DNA of 64,000 nucleotides from Hyaloperonospora brassicae. Taxonomy: Eukaryota; Oomycota; Peronosporomycetes; Peronosporales; Peronosporaceae. The DNA lies in NCBI GenBank assembly GCA_947650285.1, contig CANTFL010000756.1, positions 1 through 64,000 on the forward strand, given 5' to 3'. The notes beneath the pieces were generated by a model. The model did no database searches. It saw only the letters and a program-made list of their open reading frames with translations, and was not told the DNA's origin. This document shows, piece after piece, positions 16,928-27,683 of the stretch. The position numbers were made by a program, and so were the translations under genes. Each line of letters begins with the position of its first letter. Positions within the stretch are counted from its first letter, which is position 1.

Positions 16928-17827
16928 GCGACGCTAGTTAGCCGTGTTGCACAAAACCTGTCAGCAGCGTTACCAACCTGCTATTACTTCCTCAAGAGGA
17001 GAACAAGTATAACCATGTTATAATACTGCAATAAACGCCGATGGGAAATAGGACGGCTTGTGCTAGCGTGAATTCAAGTAGACCGGAGCCATGTACTGCA
17101 GTCTCCTTTATAACACAGATCATTTAGCTCCATAATCCATGGTATGTATTTCGCACGGCATCGCAAGGACCTATGGCATTGTGCCAATACAAGAAGCAAG
17201 CAACGATGGGTTGATCGCGGACACCGTAAGTCGCATCGACACGTTTAGAAACCTTAGCATTAAGTCGATCATGGTGACCATGATCGCTCCAGGCCCCCTG
17301 CAACCATCGCCACAACATTATTAACCAGCTGTCAGTTCTCGTACCTCAATTTTCTTTACGCACACCCACGTACCTGGACTCTACTAGTAGTAAAAACTTT
17401 GCACCGGCAAAAGAGTTGTTAAACTTCCAGAACGCGACACCAGCGTGGATCTGCTCAACATCAATAAAAACGATACATAAAAAAATACCAGCAAAAGCAA
17501 TTCACACATCAAAATGTGGTTTAGTTTGTTAGTCACTCAGTCATTAGCCACATCTGAAAAGCACAATTTTTCCATCTTTCTCGCATTTCTTTGGCTATGA
17601 CTCCACCGACTGCAACAGCCCGTCCCCCGTTTACTACTATTGTATACTCAGGTGATTGGTGGCGATCTTTGAAGACGGCGGGAGGGACGACCGAGAATGA
17701 GAAGTACAGGAGCAATATCGATGAATGCGCCGTGACACAGTCGACCTGACGGTATGCACGAGCAGCGATAGCTGGTCGTGTGCAAGAGATAGGCCCTGAG
17801 CAGGCTATCAACAAATTGAGACTGCAG

Positions 17828-17996
17828 TCCGCTATAAATGCGGAGTGTCCGACTTATCTTAGAAACGTTTCTAGCGAAGTTCAATCAAAAGTGGTATTTT
17901 CTTTACCCTTTTGTGTATATACTATACAAGGTTAATGGACAGCCTCATCACAACGGTGTTTTTTAAACAAAAACTGGTGCTTTTATACGATTTCCC
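17828..17996 (-). repeat. Right terminal inverted repeat
   Basis: Reverse complement of 15681-15849. The outer end is TTTCCC at 17991-17996. Confidence 0.8.
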
Positions 17997-18698
17997 GCCA
18001 TCAACCTGAGGCAGCAAGGATGAAGAATGATGTACCGTCTTCCCTCAGATTAGTATCCCCTGATAAGTTATAACCTATAGCATTATATCGATAGTCGCGT
18101 CCATGGACCTCGTTGTACGTCCGCTAAGTCATAACATTATGAGTAATGATCAAATAGGGCAGTATTAATTTGAAAATGAGCACTTGTTTTCGTAAATGGA
18201 GGATAAAAACTATTTGAACCACATGTCGAGGGTGGTTTGGGTGGTGGGAGTGTTGCGAAAATCAAGCTAGAGGTTGCGAGGGACTTAATAAGCAGCTTGA
18301 CTTTCCTGGGATACGTCGAGCAGGGAGCAGGCATCACGAAGGAGGGTAAACTTCTCGGTTCCGGTTCATGTTTCTGCGTCAGATGCCGCATCTTCACTGA
18401 TTTCCGTCTCATCACCTGGGACGCCCTAAACAGCGCCAACTGGAAGACTACCTGGCGCCAACTCTATCTCCAACTACACAAATACATAAATATCAGTTGT
18501 GTTTGGGTCGTTAATTTGTGTTGTCTTGAAAGATGACATAACGACAGCGGTACATATTACTGAATCTACGCTGAAAGAAGCTCAAAGAACGGATATCAAA
18601 TTGATGGATAAACCACGACCCTGCCCGGGCCCCCGCCGATTCAATAGAAGGCGAAGTAGCCCCCAACGAGCCGAGCCTTGCTTTCGATGCGTCACCTT
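17997..18698. other. Spacer between TIR element and LINE ORF1 relic
   Basis: Contains open frames of about 100 codons on both strands (18137-18439 on -, 18237-18536 on +) that overlap and have no recognisable domain. The segment may be a further eroded part of the LINE relic at 18699-19022. Confidence 0.35.
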
Positions 18699-19022
18699 CT
18701 ACGCAACTGCATTCCTATAAATGTACGCGGACTTACGGAACGAAATCATCAGGTTATGGCAGGACGGTGATCCGCCAACGGCATACTGACTTCGGCTCTG
18801 GCATGTAGCTAAGGTAACGGCCATTGCACGACAATTGCCCGTCGTACGTTTTAAATTGGCCTGCATACCTAGCAGCCGTTCCAATTTTGGTAGCTGATGG
18901 GGCCCACCCTTCGAACGCGGTTCCATCATAATCGCATGAGCACCTCTGTAAACGGACTGGCAGACCAGTCTGTGGAGCTGCGTATGCTCAAGGCGCTGGG
19001 CAGCTAGAATTAAAGTCCCCAC
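18699..19022 (-). pseudogene. LINE ORF1 relic covering the OTU cysteine motif
   Basis: The minus-strand frame contains ERLLGMQ and TTGNCRAMAVTLAT, aligned with TPLLGLQ...VTGNCLAMAVAQAL of the intact ORF1 (positions around 11730). The surrounding residues also align without large gaps. It is a diverged second copy of the OTU-like segment in which the GNC motif is kept. The Gypsy at 19054 interrupts its upstream part. Confidence 0.65.
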
Positions 19023-19048
19023 CCCGATGGGAGCTGTACCGCGACGCC

Positions 19049-19053
19049 TAGCT
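19049..19053. repeat. Target-site duplication TAGCT (left)
   Basis: TAGCT directly before the 5' LTR is repeated at 26813-26817 after the 3' LTR. Five bp is the usual Gypsy duplication. Confidence 0.9.
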
Positions 19054-19493
19054 TGTAACGGGGTAGCCCGTTACATGAGATTGTCATTAAGGACAAAATG
19101 ACTATAAAGAATATTACGTCGAATATACCTTTAACATTATCACAGACATGGTGATATTGTTGCGATGACCGAAGGGTCTAATCATTGGTTGATATCGTGA
19201 TGATATAAACCCACCAATCGCTGCTAGACGCGCGCAATGGGTGGTGAGTAGACGTCATCATGCATTTAGTTATATTGGTATCATTAAGTCAGGACAGCAG
19301 AGATTCAAGAAGTTATAGGACTATAATTATATTCATACAGTTTTACTTTTACCAGAGACTAGTCTGACAACTTCGTCTCCTTTCCTTCTTCTTTGTTCCT
19401 TCAACACCTAGCAAGGCACTGTCGACCACTGATGTCAGTGGAAGCATACTCCGCCCTGGTCAACCAGCACGTAGTCAACAGTGCCCCGTTGCA
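19054..19493 (+). repeat. 5' LTR (440 bp)
   Basis: Starts TGTAACGGGG with the hairpin partner CCCGTTACA and ends CCCCGTTGCA (one change from the canonical CCCCGTTACA). It is nearly identical to 26373-26812. Confidence 0.93.
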
Positions 19494-19495
19494 CC

Positions 19496-19503
19496 TGGTA
19501 GCA
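19496..19503 (+). promoter_or_regulatory. Putative primer-binding site
   Basis: TGGTAGCA two bases after the 5' LTR. Eight bases complement the 3' end of a typical eukaryotic initiator tRNA-Met (TGCTACCA). The following bases do not extend the match well, so the tRNA identity is tentative. Confidence 0.4.
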
Positions 19504-19549
19504 CTTTGTAGTCCGTCCAAGGACCACAATTTCATCGCCCAACATAGAC

Positions 19550-20178
19550 ATGTTGGAAGATGTAGACGGCGGCAGATTTCACGGAATCCGTGAAAGCTAC
19601 GTCTATTTGAGCGACATCGAATGGAGTGCAATTAAACGAATGAGTTTGACCGTTGGCGAAGAAGCTATCTGGGCCATGCTATCTACAAGAGATGGATACC
19701 AGCCTCATATCGTCATTAGCAAGTTTTTCGACGATAACTTGATGAGTCGCGAGCGCAGGTGACCTCGTTACAATAACAAGATCACCAGCGGACCGAAGCA
19801 CTGAGACAACAACAGTCTCAGCCCGCAGAGCCGAAGCGTAACCGTCGACGGGAATCTCAAAAACATGAGGTCTCTAAGTATTGGGGAGTCGAGGAAGACT
19901 CCCTGTTGAGGTGGTTCGTCGAGCTGGACGATGCCATCGATGCTCGTCGCATCGACGATGAGCGAATGCAAGTCTCATTCGCTCAGTCGTACTTGGCAGG
20001 AGAAGCCAGAACTTGGGCCCTGAATCTCAAGCTGCACGATTCACATGTGTTTGGGTCGTTGAGAATCTTCAAGACCCTGCTCAGTGAGACATTTGAGCCC
20101 CCCAGAGCAGAGTTCACAAATCTTTCGGAGCTCCTGCAACTCAAGCAGGGTAAGCGTAAAGTTCACGCTTACGCTTAG
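19550..20178 (+). pseudogene. Gypsy gag, frameshifted
   Basis: Opens with an ATG at 19550 and breaks at a stop after 19762. It resumes in another frame at 19906-20178, where RWFVELDDAI, YLAGEARTWAL and FEPPRAEF resemble the capsid region of Ty3 gag proteins. It would form virus-like particles. Broken by at least one frameshift and several stops. Confidence 0.75.
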
Positions 20179-20483
20179 CATGTTCGCTACCTTGCAAGTT
20201 GCATGGTAGTGAACCCTGTAAGTGAGTTTGTATTGATCACAATATTCATTCAAAGGGCTGTCCGATGGTCCCGTCAGGGACCACCTGTTCCGCGGAGAGC
20301 TAAAGACGCTCTCCGAAGCAATCTTCGCTGCGGAGCAGGAAGACTTTAGTGTGAGACAGGTTCACATTACGCTGATCCCTTTCGTCCATAGAAACGATCA
20401 GCGGTCGGAGGTCTAGAGCTAATGGACCTTTGTCAAGTCGAAGGAGAGAAACGTTGCCTTGCGAATGACAAGCGATCGGTAAA

Positions 20484-20525
20484 TGCCATCGCTGTCATAA
20501 GTTGGGACACTGCGCGTATGAATGT
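20484..20525 (+). pseudogene. Gag CCHC zinc knuckle
   Basis: Translates as CHRCHKLGHCAYEC, a classical C-x2-C-x4-H-x4-C nucleocapsid motif, in a frame different from the longer open frame that spans it (20422-20871). It confirms the position of the gag C-terminus. Confidence 0.8.
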
Positions 20526-20759
20526 AGTGTCCCTCGCTCAAAACCTCGCGGTGCTGAGCGCATTATTCGTCCATCAGCAAGATGAACTGGAGGGCGAGGG
20601 TCCGTTGCTGTTGCAAAGTCGCAACAGCGAGGTGGATCATCGAAAACGGTCGGGATCAGTAGGGGCGGAGCGCCCTACTGATCCAGCACCATCAAGAAAA
20701 TTTGCTAATTTCTTGACGAAGGTTGCTCCCGACACGCAGTCCCTGTGTGTCTCTGCACC

Positions 20760-21131
20760 TGGTGATGAGGTGTCTCTCATCACCATGATATTGGAAGTGA
20801 CAAAAGATATGTCACTTCGTGAACTGGTTGACTGTGGGGCGTCGAACAATTTGTTCGTCGCCAGTCGCTAGAGGCAGGAAGTTTTAACTTCGTGGAGCGG
20901 GAGATCCCTCCAACGAAGATGATGGTGCGCCTAGCGACAGGCGCATCGATCACTGTGAAGAAACGTGTGGTCGAAATCCACTACACGTTAATAGGCGAAC
21001 AGTGCGATGATGATTTCATCGTATTCGACCTCGATAACAAGTTTGATGTCATCTTCGGACTAACTTGGCTCAGGAGATACGAGACAAGTTTGAGATGGCA
21101 GCATCGATCAGATACGAAACCTGCTACTTGA
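20760..21131 (+). pseudogene. Gypsy aspartic protease
   Basis: The active-site motif VDCGASNN lies near 20828-20850 (Cys in place of the usual Ser/Thr after the catalytic Asp). The C-terminal landmark FDVIFGLTWL is near 21050. A stop at 20869-20871 separates the two halves. Confidence 0.75.
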
Positions 21132-21158
21132 TTCTCAGATAACGATCTAAATGATGTC

Positions 21159-21677
21159 TTGGAACGCTTAAATTCTCGTGGGTGTACTAAGATCGAGTGC
21201 GATTGCCTCACTTTTGGTACGCTCGTTAGCACGAATGTACAAGAACACAATATAGATGATCACTACATTGTGGAGACAGCTCACCCAGATCCTGTGGAAG
21301 TGATTTCCCAGGAAGAAACCGAGACGTTGAATGTCTTGGTTAATGACGGATCAAGCGTAGGCGCTCATACGCTTGATCTGGTTGCGCCTCCGAAGTCAAC
21401 TTCGGAGATAACTCAATTGCCAACGCTAGAATCGAAACGGTTCGTGCGTGATCTGCGTAGTGGCAAAGTCAAGCAGATCTGCATACTCGTTACAGATGAT
21501 GAGTATATGGCCGATATTCGGTCGGTAACAGTATTTGCTGAGAACGAACGGGTTCTCAGCAGCTCATCGATGGACGAAAGTGTCATCGATGAGAAGAATC
21601 GGATTGAGAGATATGAATCTCAATCCTGGGAGTCACTTCAGGCAAATCCTTTGTATAAGGATTTGATCGATTTTTAA
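21159..21677 (+). pseudogene. Protease-RT linker of Gypsy pol
   Basis: A 172-codon acidic stretch between protease and RT without recognisable domain, typical for the spacer of this lineage. It ends at a TAA at 21675. Confidence 0.6.
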
Positions 21678-22470
21678 GGATGTGTTCCTGAATCCGTACC
21701 TTACGAGTTGCCTAAGGACAAAGTCACTCGACACGAGATCGAGCTCAAACCGGGATCGAAGTACTGTGCCATGAAGCAGTGGCCACTGCCTCGTAAACAA
21801 GTGATAGAGATCGACAAGTTCTTTGCCGATCGCTTAGCTGCGGGTCATGTGAGGGAATCAACATCCCCTCACAGCTCTCCGACCTTCTGTGTGCTAAAGG
21901 ACACAGGAGGATGGTGGATAGTGCACGCATTAAACAAATTGAATGCTGCAAACGGCACCGGCTGAGACGCCGATACCAAGAAAGGACGTAATTATAGATG
22001 GTATGTCAAAATATACCATCTTTTCGTCCATGGATCTGACGGATGGCTTCTATCAGATCCGCATGCGTGAACGACACATCGCGTCCAAAGCAGTAAGCAC
22101 TCCCAACGGTATACTGTGGGAGTCGCTAGTGATGCCACAGGGGCTAAGTAACGCCACTGCAACATCGAACAGATGTGTTACAAATATGTTGAGACCGGTG
22201 CGGGATTTTGCATCGAGTTACTTCGACGGTGTGTTCGTCCATACCTGAGCTATGAACGAAACGACGGACGTTGAAGTCCACCGAACTCACGTTCGTCAGG
22301 TTCTTAAACTTATGCGCAAGCATAAGTTGTATGCCAACATCAAGAAGTGTGTATTTGCGGCAAGCGAAATACCACTTCTTGGGTGCGTCGTCAGCAAACA
22401 CGGCGTCCGCCCTGATCCCGAAGCGATCAAGGCGATCACCGACTGGCCAGTGCCAGTCGATGTCAAGTGA
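21678..22470 (+). pseudogene. Gypsy reverse transcriptase with altered catalytic box
   Basis: Recognised by HEIELKPGSKY and SSPTFCVLKD, then FSSMDLTDGFYQI (first catalytic Asp) and MPQGLSNA, followed by the connection segment with LGCVVSKHGVRPDPEAIKAI. The YxDD box reads YFDG: the second catalytic Asp is Gly near 22230. Several stops and a frame change near 21950 add to the inactivation. Confidence 0.88.
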
Positions 22471-22500
22471 CTAAGGAAGTTCCTTGATCTAGCGGCGTAC

Positions 22501-22990
22501 TTGCACATGTACTCGCGCAACTACACCGATATGACTGTTCATATTTCTTGCTTGCTCAAGGAAGATGTGAAGTGGTCATCGAGCGCTGACTGCCAGTGCT
22601 CCTTTAAAAGTATCAACCAAAGCTTGATGCAATCGACGATCTTGGCGATTGCAGATCAGGACAGACCATTTCATGTGGTCTGTGACGCCAGCGATTTTGC
22701 GATCGGCTGTGCGTTAATGCAGTTCGAAGCAGATGGCGCGGAGCGCGTCATCTGATATCAATCGCGTCAGCTGCAAGCAGCTGAGCTTAATTACCCAGTG
22801 CATGACAAGGAACTCCTTGCCATGAAATACGCACTGGCTAAGTTTCCGCGTCTATCTCTTGGGAGATAGACCGTTTGTTGTCTACACGGACCATGCGTCA
22901 TTACGCACGGCCGTAAACAGCCCACACCTCTCGCAAAGAATGGCGAGGTGGCTGTCTTTCTTCGCGGAGTATAACTTCTCCGTGGAGTAT
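22501..22990 (+). pseudogene. Gypsy RNase H
   Basis: RPFHVVCDASDFAIGCALMQ near 22660-22720 contains the first RNase H Asp. The domain continues through ELNYPVHDKELLAM, then shifts frame around 22850 before VVYTDHASL. Confidence 0.85.
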
Positions 22991-24049
22991 AAACCGGGAC
23001 GACTCAATGTCGTCGCGGATGCTCTTTCGCGCCGGCCCGATTTCGAGCCGGACGCACAATCCAACAGTGAGGAAAAGCCCACTGTTGCGACACTGTCAGT
23101 CAGTGTCCCGTCGTCAAGTTTACTTGACGACATACGAAAGGCATACGCGGAAGATGAGGATCTTCTGCGATTGATGGATCATCTGGTGAATCCATCCAGT
23201 AAATCCATGAGGGATTTACCGGCTTTGTACCGATCCTCATCGGATCGGTATAGTACACGCAACGGATTGCTATACTATACAGCTGTTGCCGACGACACGC
23301 CTCGTGTCGTCGTACCCGCTCATCATGATTTGCGGTTGAGCATCATGTACGAGTGTCACGATGCCCCAACAAGCGGCCATCGTGGAAGGGAAAAGACTTA
23401 CCTCACGGTAAGTCGTGACTTTTACTGGCCCCGCCAGTATCAGTTTGTTCGCAAGTATATACGTGCTTGCGAAGTTTGTCAACGGGTGAAGCCTAGTCCT
23501 TCATCCCGTGCGCCATTGCAACCTCTGCCTGTTCCGACAGAGTGCTGGCAGTCCGTTTCAATGGACTTCGTCTTCGGGTTTCCCGAAGACGCTCACAAGA
23601 ATAATGGTATTCTTGTGTTTGTAGACCGATTCAGCAAGATGGTCCATCTTTCTGCTGTCCCTGAGTCAATCAAGGCTCAAGGTTGTGCTCGTGTCTTTCT
23701 AGACACGGTCTTTAGACTCCACGAGTTACCCCGTGAACTCGTATCCGACCGTGACCCTCGGTTCACGGCGGAATTTTGGCAAACCGTGTTCCGTACTCTC
23801 GGAACACGATTGAAGATGTCCACTTCTGACCATCCAGAAACAGATGGTCAGACGGAACGTGTGAACCGTGTCCTCGAAGAAATTCTTCGTGGATACGTCC
23901 ACTCTATTTCACATCGGAGTGAGTTCTTACCGATGGTTGAGTTTGCCATCAACAACTCCGTGCGTGAGTCCACAACGCAAACACCGTTCTTCGTGAATGG
24001 CTTACTCCACCCACGTATTCCAGACGTCATACAGAGTGACTCTGACTAA
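22859..24049 (+). pseudogene. RNase H end plus integrase
   Basis: The longest intact pol piece (about 396 codons, no genuine ATG at its start). It holds VVYTDHASL and NVVADALSRR, ending the RNase H domain. A zinc-binding H/C motif follows (HDAPTSGHRG ... CEVCQ), then the integrase core with D in SMDFVFGFP, D in SDRDPRF and E in TERVNRVLEE, a complete DDE triad. It would insert the cDNA, but it is separated from upstream pol by frameshifts. Confidence 0.9.
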
Positions 24050-24294
24050 AGGGGGGGGGACTCGACTCGAGCAAAAACCGTTTTGGCTCTTGCTCATCAC
24101 GTACCACCGCTCCGGCCGATACGTTTGATGCCGATGTCGACGTTGTCGACATCGAGGAAATCGAGCTTAGTAGTAGCGATGACGCTGCTTCTACATCCGA
24201 CAATGATGACGATGCTGGGATAATCAGCATCGTCAACGACAATGCCAGCGAGGAAGAGGACATTCTCGTTGAAGAAGAGAATGATCTCGTAGAA

Positions 24295-25264
24295 GTGCGC
24301 ACGAAGATCACTGAAAGACAAAAAAACGAGTCAGCAGAAAACTTTCTGCTGACTCGAGAGGCGGTAATCCGTTTTGTACAGGACTACATCGCAAATTCTA
24401 AAGACCGCCATAATCGAAACACAGACAAGAATGGAAGAGCAAATGTTCTTTTATTTAAAGTTAATGACCTAGTACGAGTGTCAACGGTAAACTTACCTGG
24501 ACATGTAGTCACTAATGTCGGAAGTCGTAAACTACTGCCGAAATAAATTGGTCTCTTTTGTGTGTTGCACCGCAAGGGCAATGCATAAACAATCGAATTG
24601 CCCCGTAGTATGCGCACGCATCCTACGAATTATGTTGATCGTCTCCGCCTGTACCGTCAGTACAATATCTCTTGCGAGAACGGATATGACCAGCACGTTC
24701 AAGAACCCCCAACAGATTATTGTGATCATGAACCAGACAATGAAGTTGGTCCTTCGTCGAAAGGAGTTGGTCCATCATCGACGCGGCCTTGCGACGAGCC
24801 GTCTCTAGCTCGTCGCGCAAACGACGTTTCTTGCGTTCACTTTCAAGCTAAGCAAACGCTAATTCCGAACGGTCACTCTCCCGATCGGCACGAAGACGTT
24901 GCACTTCCGACTGCAAGGCGTGCCGTCGGTTGTATTCGTGCTCGACATCCTCCCTCAGCTCGGTATGGTAACGCTCGTGGTTACCCAAAGTCTCGTGCAG
25001 GCCCGGCGGCTGAGCTGGACCTTGTCTTTCCACCGCGACCGGAACTACTGGTGGATTCCTACGGTGGTCAACGCTTTCTTCTGGAGCGTATCTTGAACGA
25101 CCGTGGCGATTCGGAATCAAGGACGAGTTACCTCGTCCGCTGGCGTGGGAACCCACCTTCCTTTTCCAGCTGGGAACCTCGTTCCTAGCTGATGGCTGAC
25201 GTTGAAGGTCTCGTCAACCAGTATGACGAGACTCATCCGATTGGTCCGAGGGCCAATCGGTAAA
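24295..25264 (+). pseudogene. Integrase tail and chromodomain
   Basis: Contains NGRANVLLFKVNDLVRVST (integrase C-terminal SH3-like region) near 24430-24490. After a frameshift near 24545 it continues into a terminal chromodomain with LVRWRGNPPSFSSWEP near 25130-25185, finishing at a stop near 25264. A C-terminal chromodomain is the hallmark of chromoviruses and is thought to direct integration to particular chromatin. Confidence 0.82.
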
Positions 25265-25534
25265 CACGCACTTTTGGCGCTTGTAGACGGATTGCAAGTT
25301 TGCAATCGCGTCCCGCATCTCAGCCGAGATGTGAGCCCCATCCTAGGGCGAAATTAGGAAATGCACGTCCCTATGTGCACGTTGCGAGTTGTCGACACAG
25401 CTCGCACAAGAATCACCCCAAGTGAGGCATGGAATGCCGGCATCACTTGATAAACGATGCAACCGGTACCTTGCACCGGTTGGCGTTCGCTTTTTAAACT
25501 TGAGGCGTACTGCCTCAAGTTTTTGAATCCATCC

Positions 25535-26240
25535 TTATCCTCCAAAATTCTTGACGTTTTGGACGAAGGCGTTCCACGCTGCCAAAAGCGAGTTCTTGTC
25601 ACGCTTTTGGTTGCCATTGTACCATCGATGCCTAAGGAAGGCATCGAGATAGAGGTCTCCTTCAGCGCGGAAGTTACTCGCGCAGGAACTTAAGCCGTGA
25701 AGATCACTCGCATCGAATAAAGGAAGTCGATGGTGTTGGCATTTCTTATTAGATAAGCTATTGATGAGCTACTCCGGCAAGCGCCACGGCTTGAGCTTAT
25801 CACGCTTCAATGTGGTACCTGTTTTGGTGCCACGGCTTTCAAAATGACGATGGTTCTCGACATCGTCATTAACGCTCTTTCGGGGAAGCACGAGTTGACA
25901 GTGGTGATGCATAGTATTCCTCACCATATAGTTCATCATCACAACCGAACATACTGTGTTGCATTTCACGAGTTCGCTCGTTCGACAGTGCTCTTGACGA
26001 ACGATGAGGCACCGCCGGTGATCGGGATGCCTCAGAAACGTTGCACGAGTCAGACATGTCTGACTCGCCGGAATAGATGACCTCGAGGTCGGGGTCATCA
26101 CGTGCACATGGTGCTATACCACGTGCGTCTGCAGTACCTTCTGCTGCAGATGGAGAACAAGCAACAGACGAAGAAGCCTCTGCCGCAGAGGCTGGCACAG
26201 CACCGGGCTGTGCGGGTCTTGAGTCACCTCGCATAGACAT
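25535..26240 (-). pseudogene. Antisense ORF of Gypsy element, frameshifted copy
   Basis: Starts with the same ATG context (MSMRGDSRPAQPGA) as the intact antisense ORF at 1479-2207. It runs open to 25869, then continues in another frame to a TAA at 25535-25537. The C-terminal part keeps LRHRWYNGNQKRDK and LLAAWNAFVQNVK. Differences from the other copy are mainly conservative amino acid changes. The ATG lies about 130 bp inside the 3' LTR. Confidence 0.6.
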
Positions 26241-26358
26241 GTTAACTATTCAAGGCAAGGTCAGGAGAGAATGGGTCTGACCAAACAAGTGCTCCCTGTC
26301 CCACTGGTGTCCAACAGGTGGCCACCAAGTTTTCGATAGTCAACGGGTGACTATCGGA

Positions 26359-26372
26359 AAAGAGAGGGGTGA
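26359..26372 (+). promoter_or_regulatory. Polypurine tract
   Basis: AAAGAGAGGGGTGA directly upstream of the 3' LTR. Confidence 0.65.
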
Positions 26373-26812
26373 TATAACGAGGTAGCCCGTTACATGAGAT
26401 TGTCATTAAGGACAAAATGACTATAAAGAATATTACGTCGAATATACCTTTATCATTATCACAGACATGATGATATTGTTGCGATGACCGAAGGGTCTAC
26501 TCATTGGTTGATATCGTGATGATATAAACCCACAAATCGCTGCTAGACGCGCGCAATGGGTGGTGAGTAGACGTCATCATGCATTTAGTTATATTGGTAT
26601 CGTTAAGTCAGGAAAGCAGAGATTCAAGAAGTTATAGGACTATAATTATATTCATACAGTTTTACTTTTACCAGAGACTAGTCTGACAACTTCGTCTCCT
26701 TTCCTTCCTCTATGTTCCTTCAACACCTAGCAGGGCACTGTCGACCACTGTTGTCAGTGGAAGTATACTCCGCCCTGGTCAACCAGCACGTAGTCAACAG
26801 TGCCCCGTTACA
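26373..26812 (+). repeat. 3' LTR (440 bp)
   Basis: Starts TATAACGAGG (two changes from TGTAACGGGG) and ends CCCCGTTACA. Nearly identical to 19054-19493. Confidence 0.93.
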
Positions 26813-26817
26813 TAGCT
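26813..26817. repeat. Target-site duplication TAGCT (right)
   Basis: Copy of 19049-19053. Confidence 0.9.
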
Positions 26818-27244
26818 TCGCGTCATATGGCTGTCTTTTTCTGGGTAAGATGGATCGCTGTCGACCAAGGTTTAGGTACCGTCGCTATCGAAACGTCGGC
26901 CACTTCAAAAGCCACCGCTCCTTGGTCAGCAGATGAGCTCTACCGTGACTGAGCACACCTGCTAGTAGAACAAGATTTAAAATGTATTGGTTTTGCATAC
27001 TACTGCGTCACCGGTTTCGTTGATGTACAGGGGTCGGTCGATAACGTGCAAATCTGGACGTCGACCGCAGGACAAGAATTTAAGGTTAGTAATAGACGAT
27101 TATTCTCAACATAACAGTCTTGTGATTCATATCCGACGCACATGTCTCGACAAACGATAACAATATGCAGCTACAAATTAATGTTTTGCATATCTGTATC
27201 GTATTTATCAAATTGACTGAGAGAAAAAGTATATATGCGGTCGC
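26818..27244. other. Spacer between Gypsy and solo LTR
   Basis: Would join the 18699-19022 LINE ORF1 relic once the Gypsy is removed, so the left part is probably further eroded ORF1. Minus-strand frames here are short. Nothing else is recognised. Confidence 0.35.
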
Positions 27245-27683
27245 TGTAACGGAGTGAGCCCGTTACATAAAAATTTATAGAAAGCATCATTTTTTTTGGG
27301 TATTATTTATTTTAGATAATACTCACATCTACATCACTTAAAGAGGTGACATTGTCAGAATAATAACTCCAAGGGTAATATCCGTGGGTGCTCCACTTTG
27401 TTGATTTCCACGTTACATCAACCAGATTAACCAGCAATCGCCGCTAAACGCGCGCAATGGGTGGTGAGCGCGAGTCCAACATTAGAGATGGTAGTTAAAT
27501 ATACTTAGAACAAGTCAAACATGTTTTAGATAGGAAAACATAACTATATTAAATACCAGTTCTACTTTTTTCTTAGGCGAAAGTCTTCGGGTTCCGCTAC
27601 TTACTTGCGCTTCCTCGCACGTGTACGCCACGTCAGGTGCACCTAGCCTTGTGTCGTGTCGACACAAGGTGTGCCCCGTTACA
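27245..27683 (+). repeat. Solo Gypsy LTR, third subfamily (439 bp)
   Basis: Begins TGTAACGGAG with the partner GCCCGTTACA and ends GTGCCCCGTTACA. It shares the conserved block ACGCGCGCAATGGGTGGTGAG with the other LTRs but little else. A perfect stem CCTTGTGTCG/CGACACAAGG precedes the 3' end. No internal element sequence adjoins either side and the flanking five bases do not match, so it is an old solo LTR. Confidence 0.85.

Larger units (their letters stand above)
15681..17996. mobile_element. DNA transposon with ~169-bp terminal inverted repeats
   Basis: The left arm 15681-15849 and the right arm 17828-17996 are inverted copies at about 83-85% identity by eye, both starting GGG(A/G)AATCGTA. 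Long TIRs of this kind are typical of Mutator-like and other foldback elements. No target duplication could be matched outside the ends. The interior contains a plus-strand LINE ORF2 fragment (15870-16448) and a minus-strand frame at 16595-16927 weakly resembling a BED-type zinc finger N-terminus. No intact transposase is present, so it is non-autonomous. The superfamily is uncertain. Confidence 0.75.
19054..26812 (+). mobile_element. Complete Ty3/Gypsy chromodomain element, defective
   Basis: A 7,759-bp element with 440-bp LTRs at both ends, TAGCT duplications, a primer-binding site after the 5' LTR and a polypurine tract before the 3' LTR. Plus-strand order is gag, CCHC knuckle, protease, RT, RNase H, integrase, chromodomain; an antisense ORF precedes the 3' LTR. 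Many stops and frameshifts break gag-pol, so the copy cannot supply its own proteins. The two LTRs remain very similar, so insertion is moderately recent. It sits inside a LINE ORF1 relic. Confidence 0.95.

Noticed and set aside
15672..18005. Target-site duplication of the TIR element
   Set aside because: The nine bases outside each end do not match, so no duplication is claimed.
18237..18536. 99-codon plus-strand frame
   Set aside because: Overlapped by an equally long minus-strand frame and has no recognisable motif; left as spacer.
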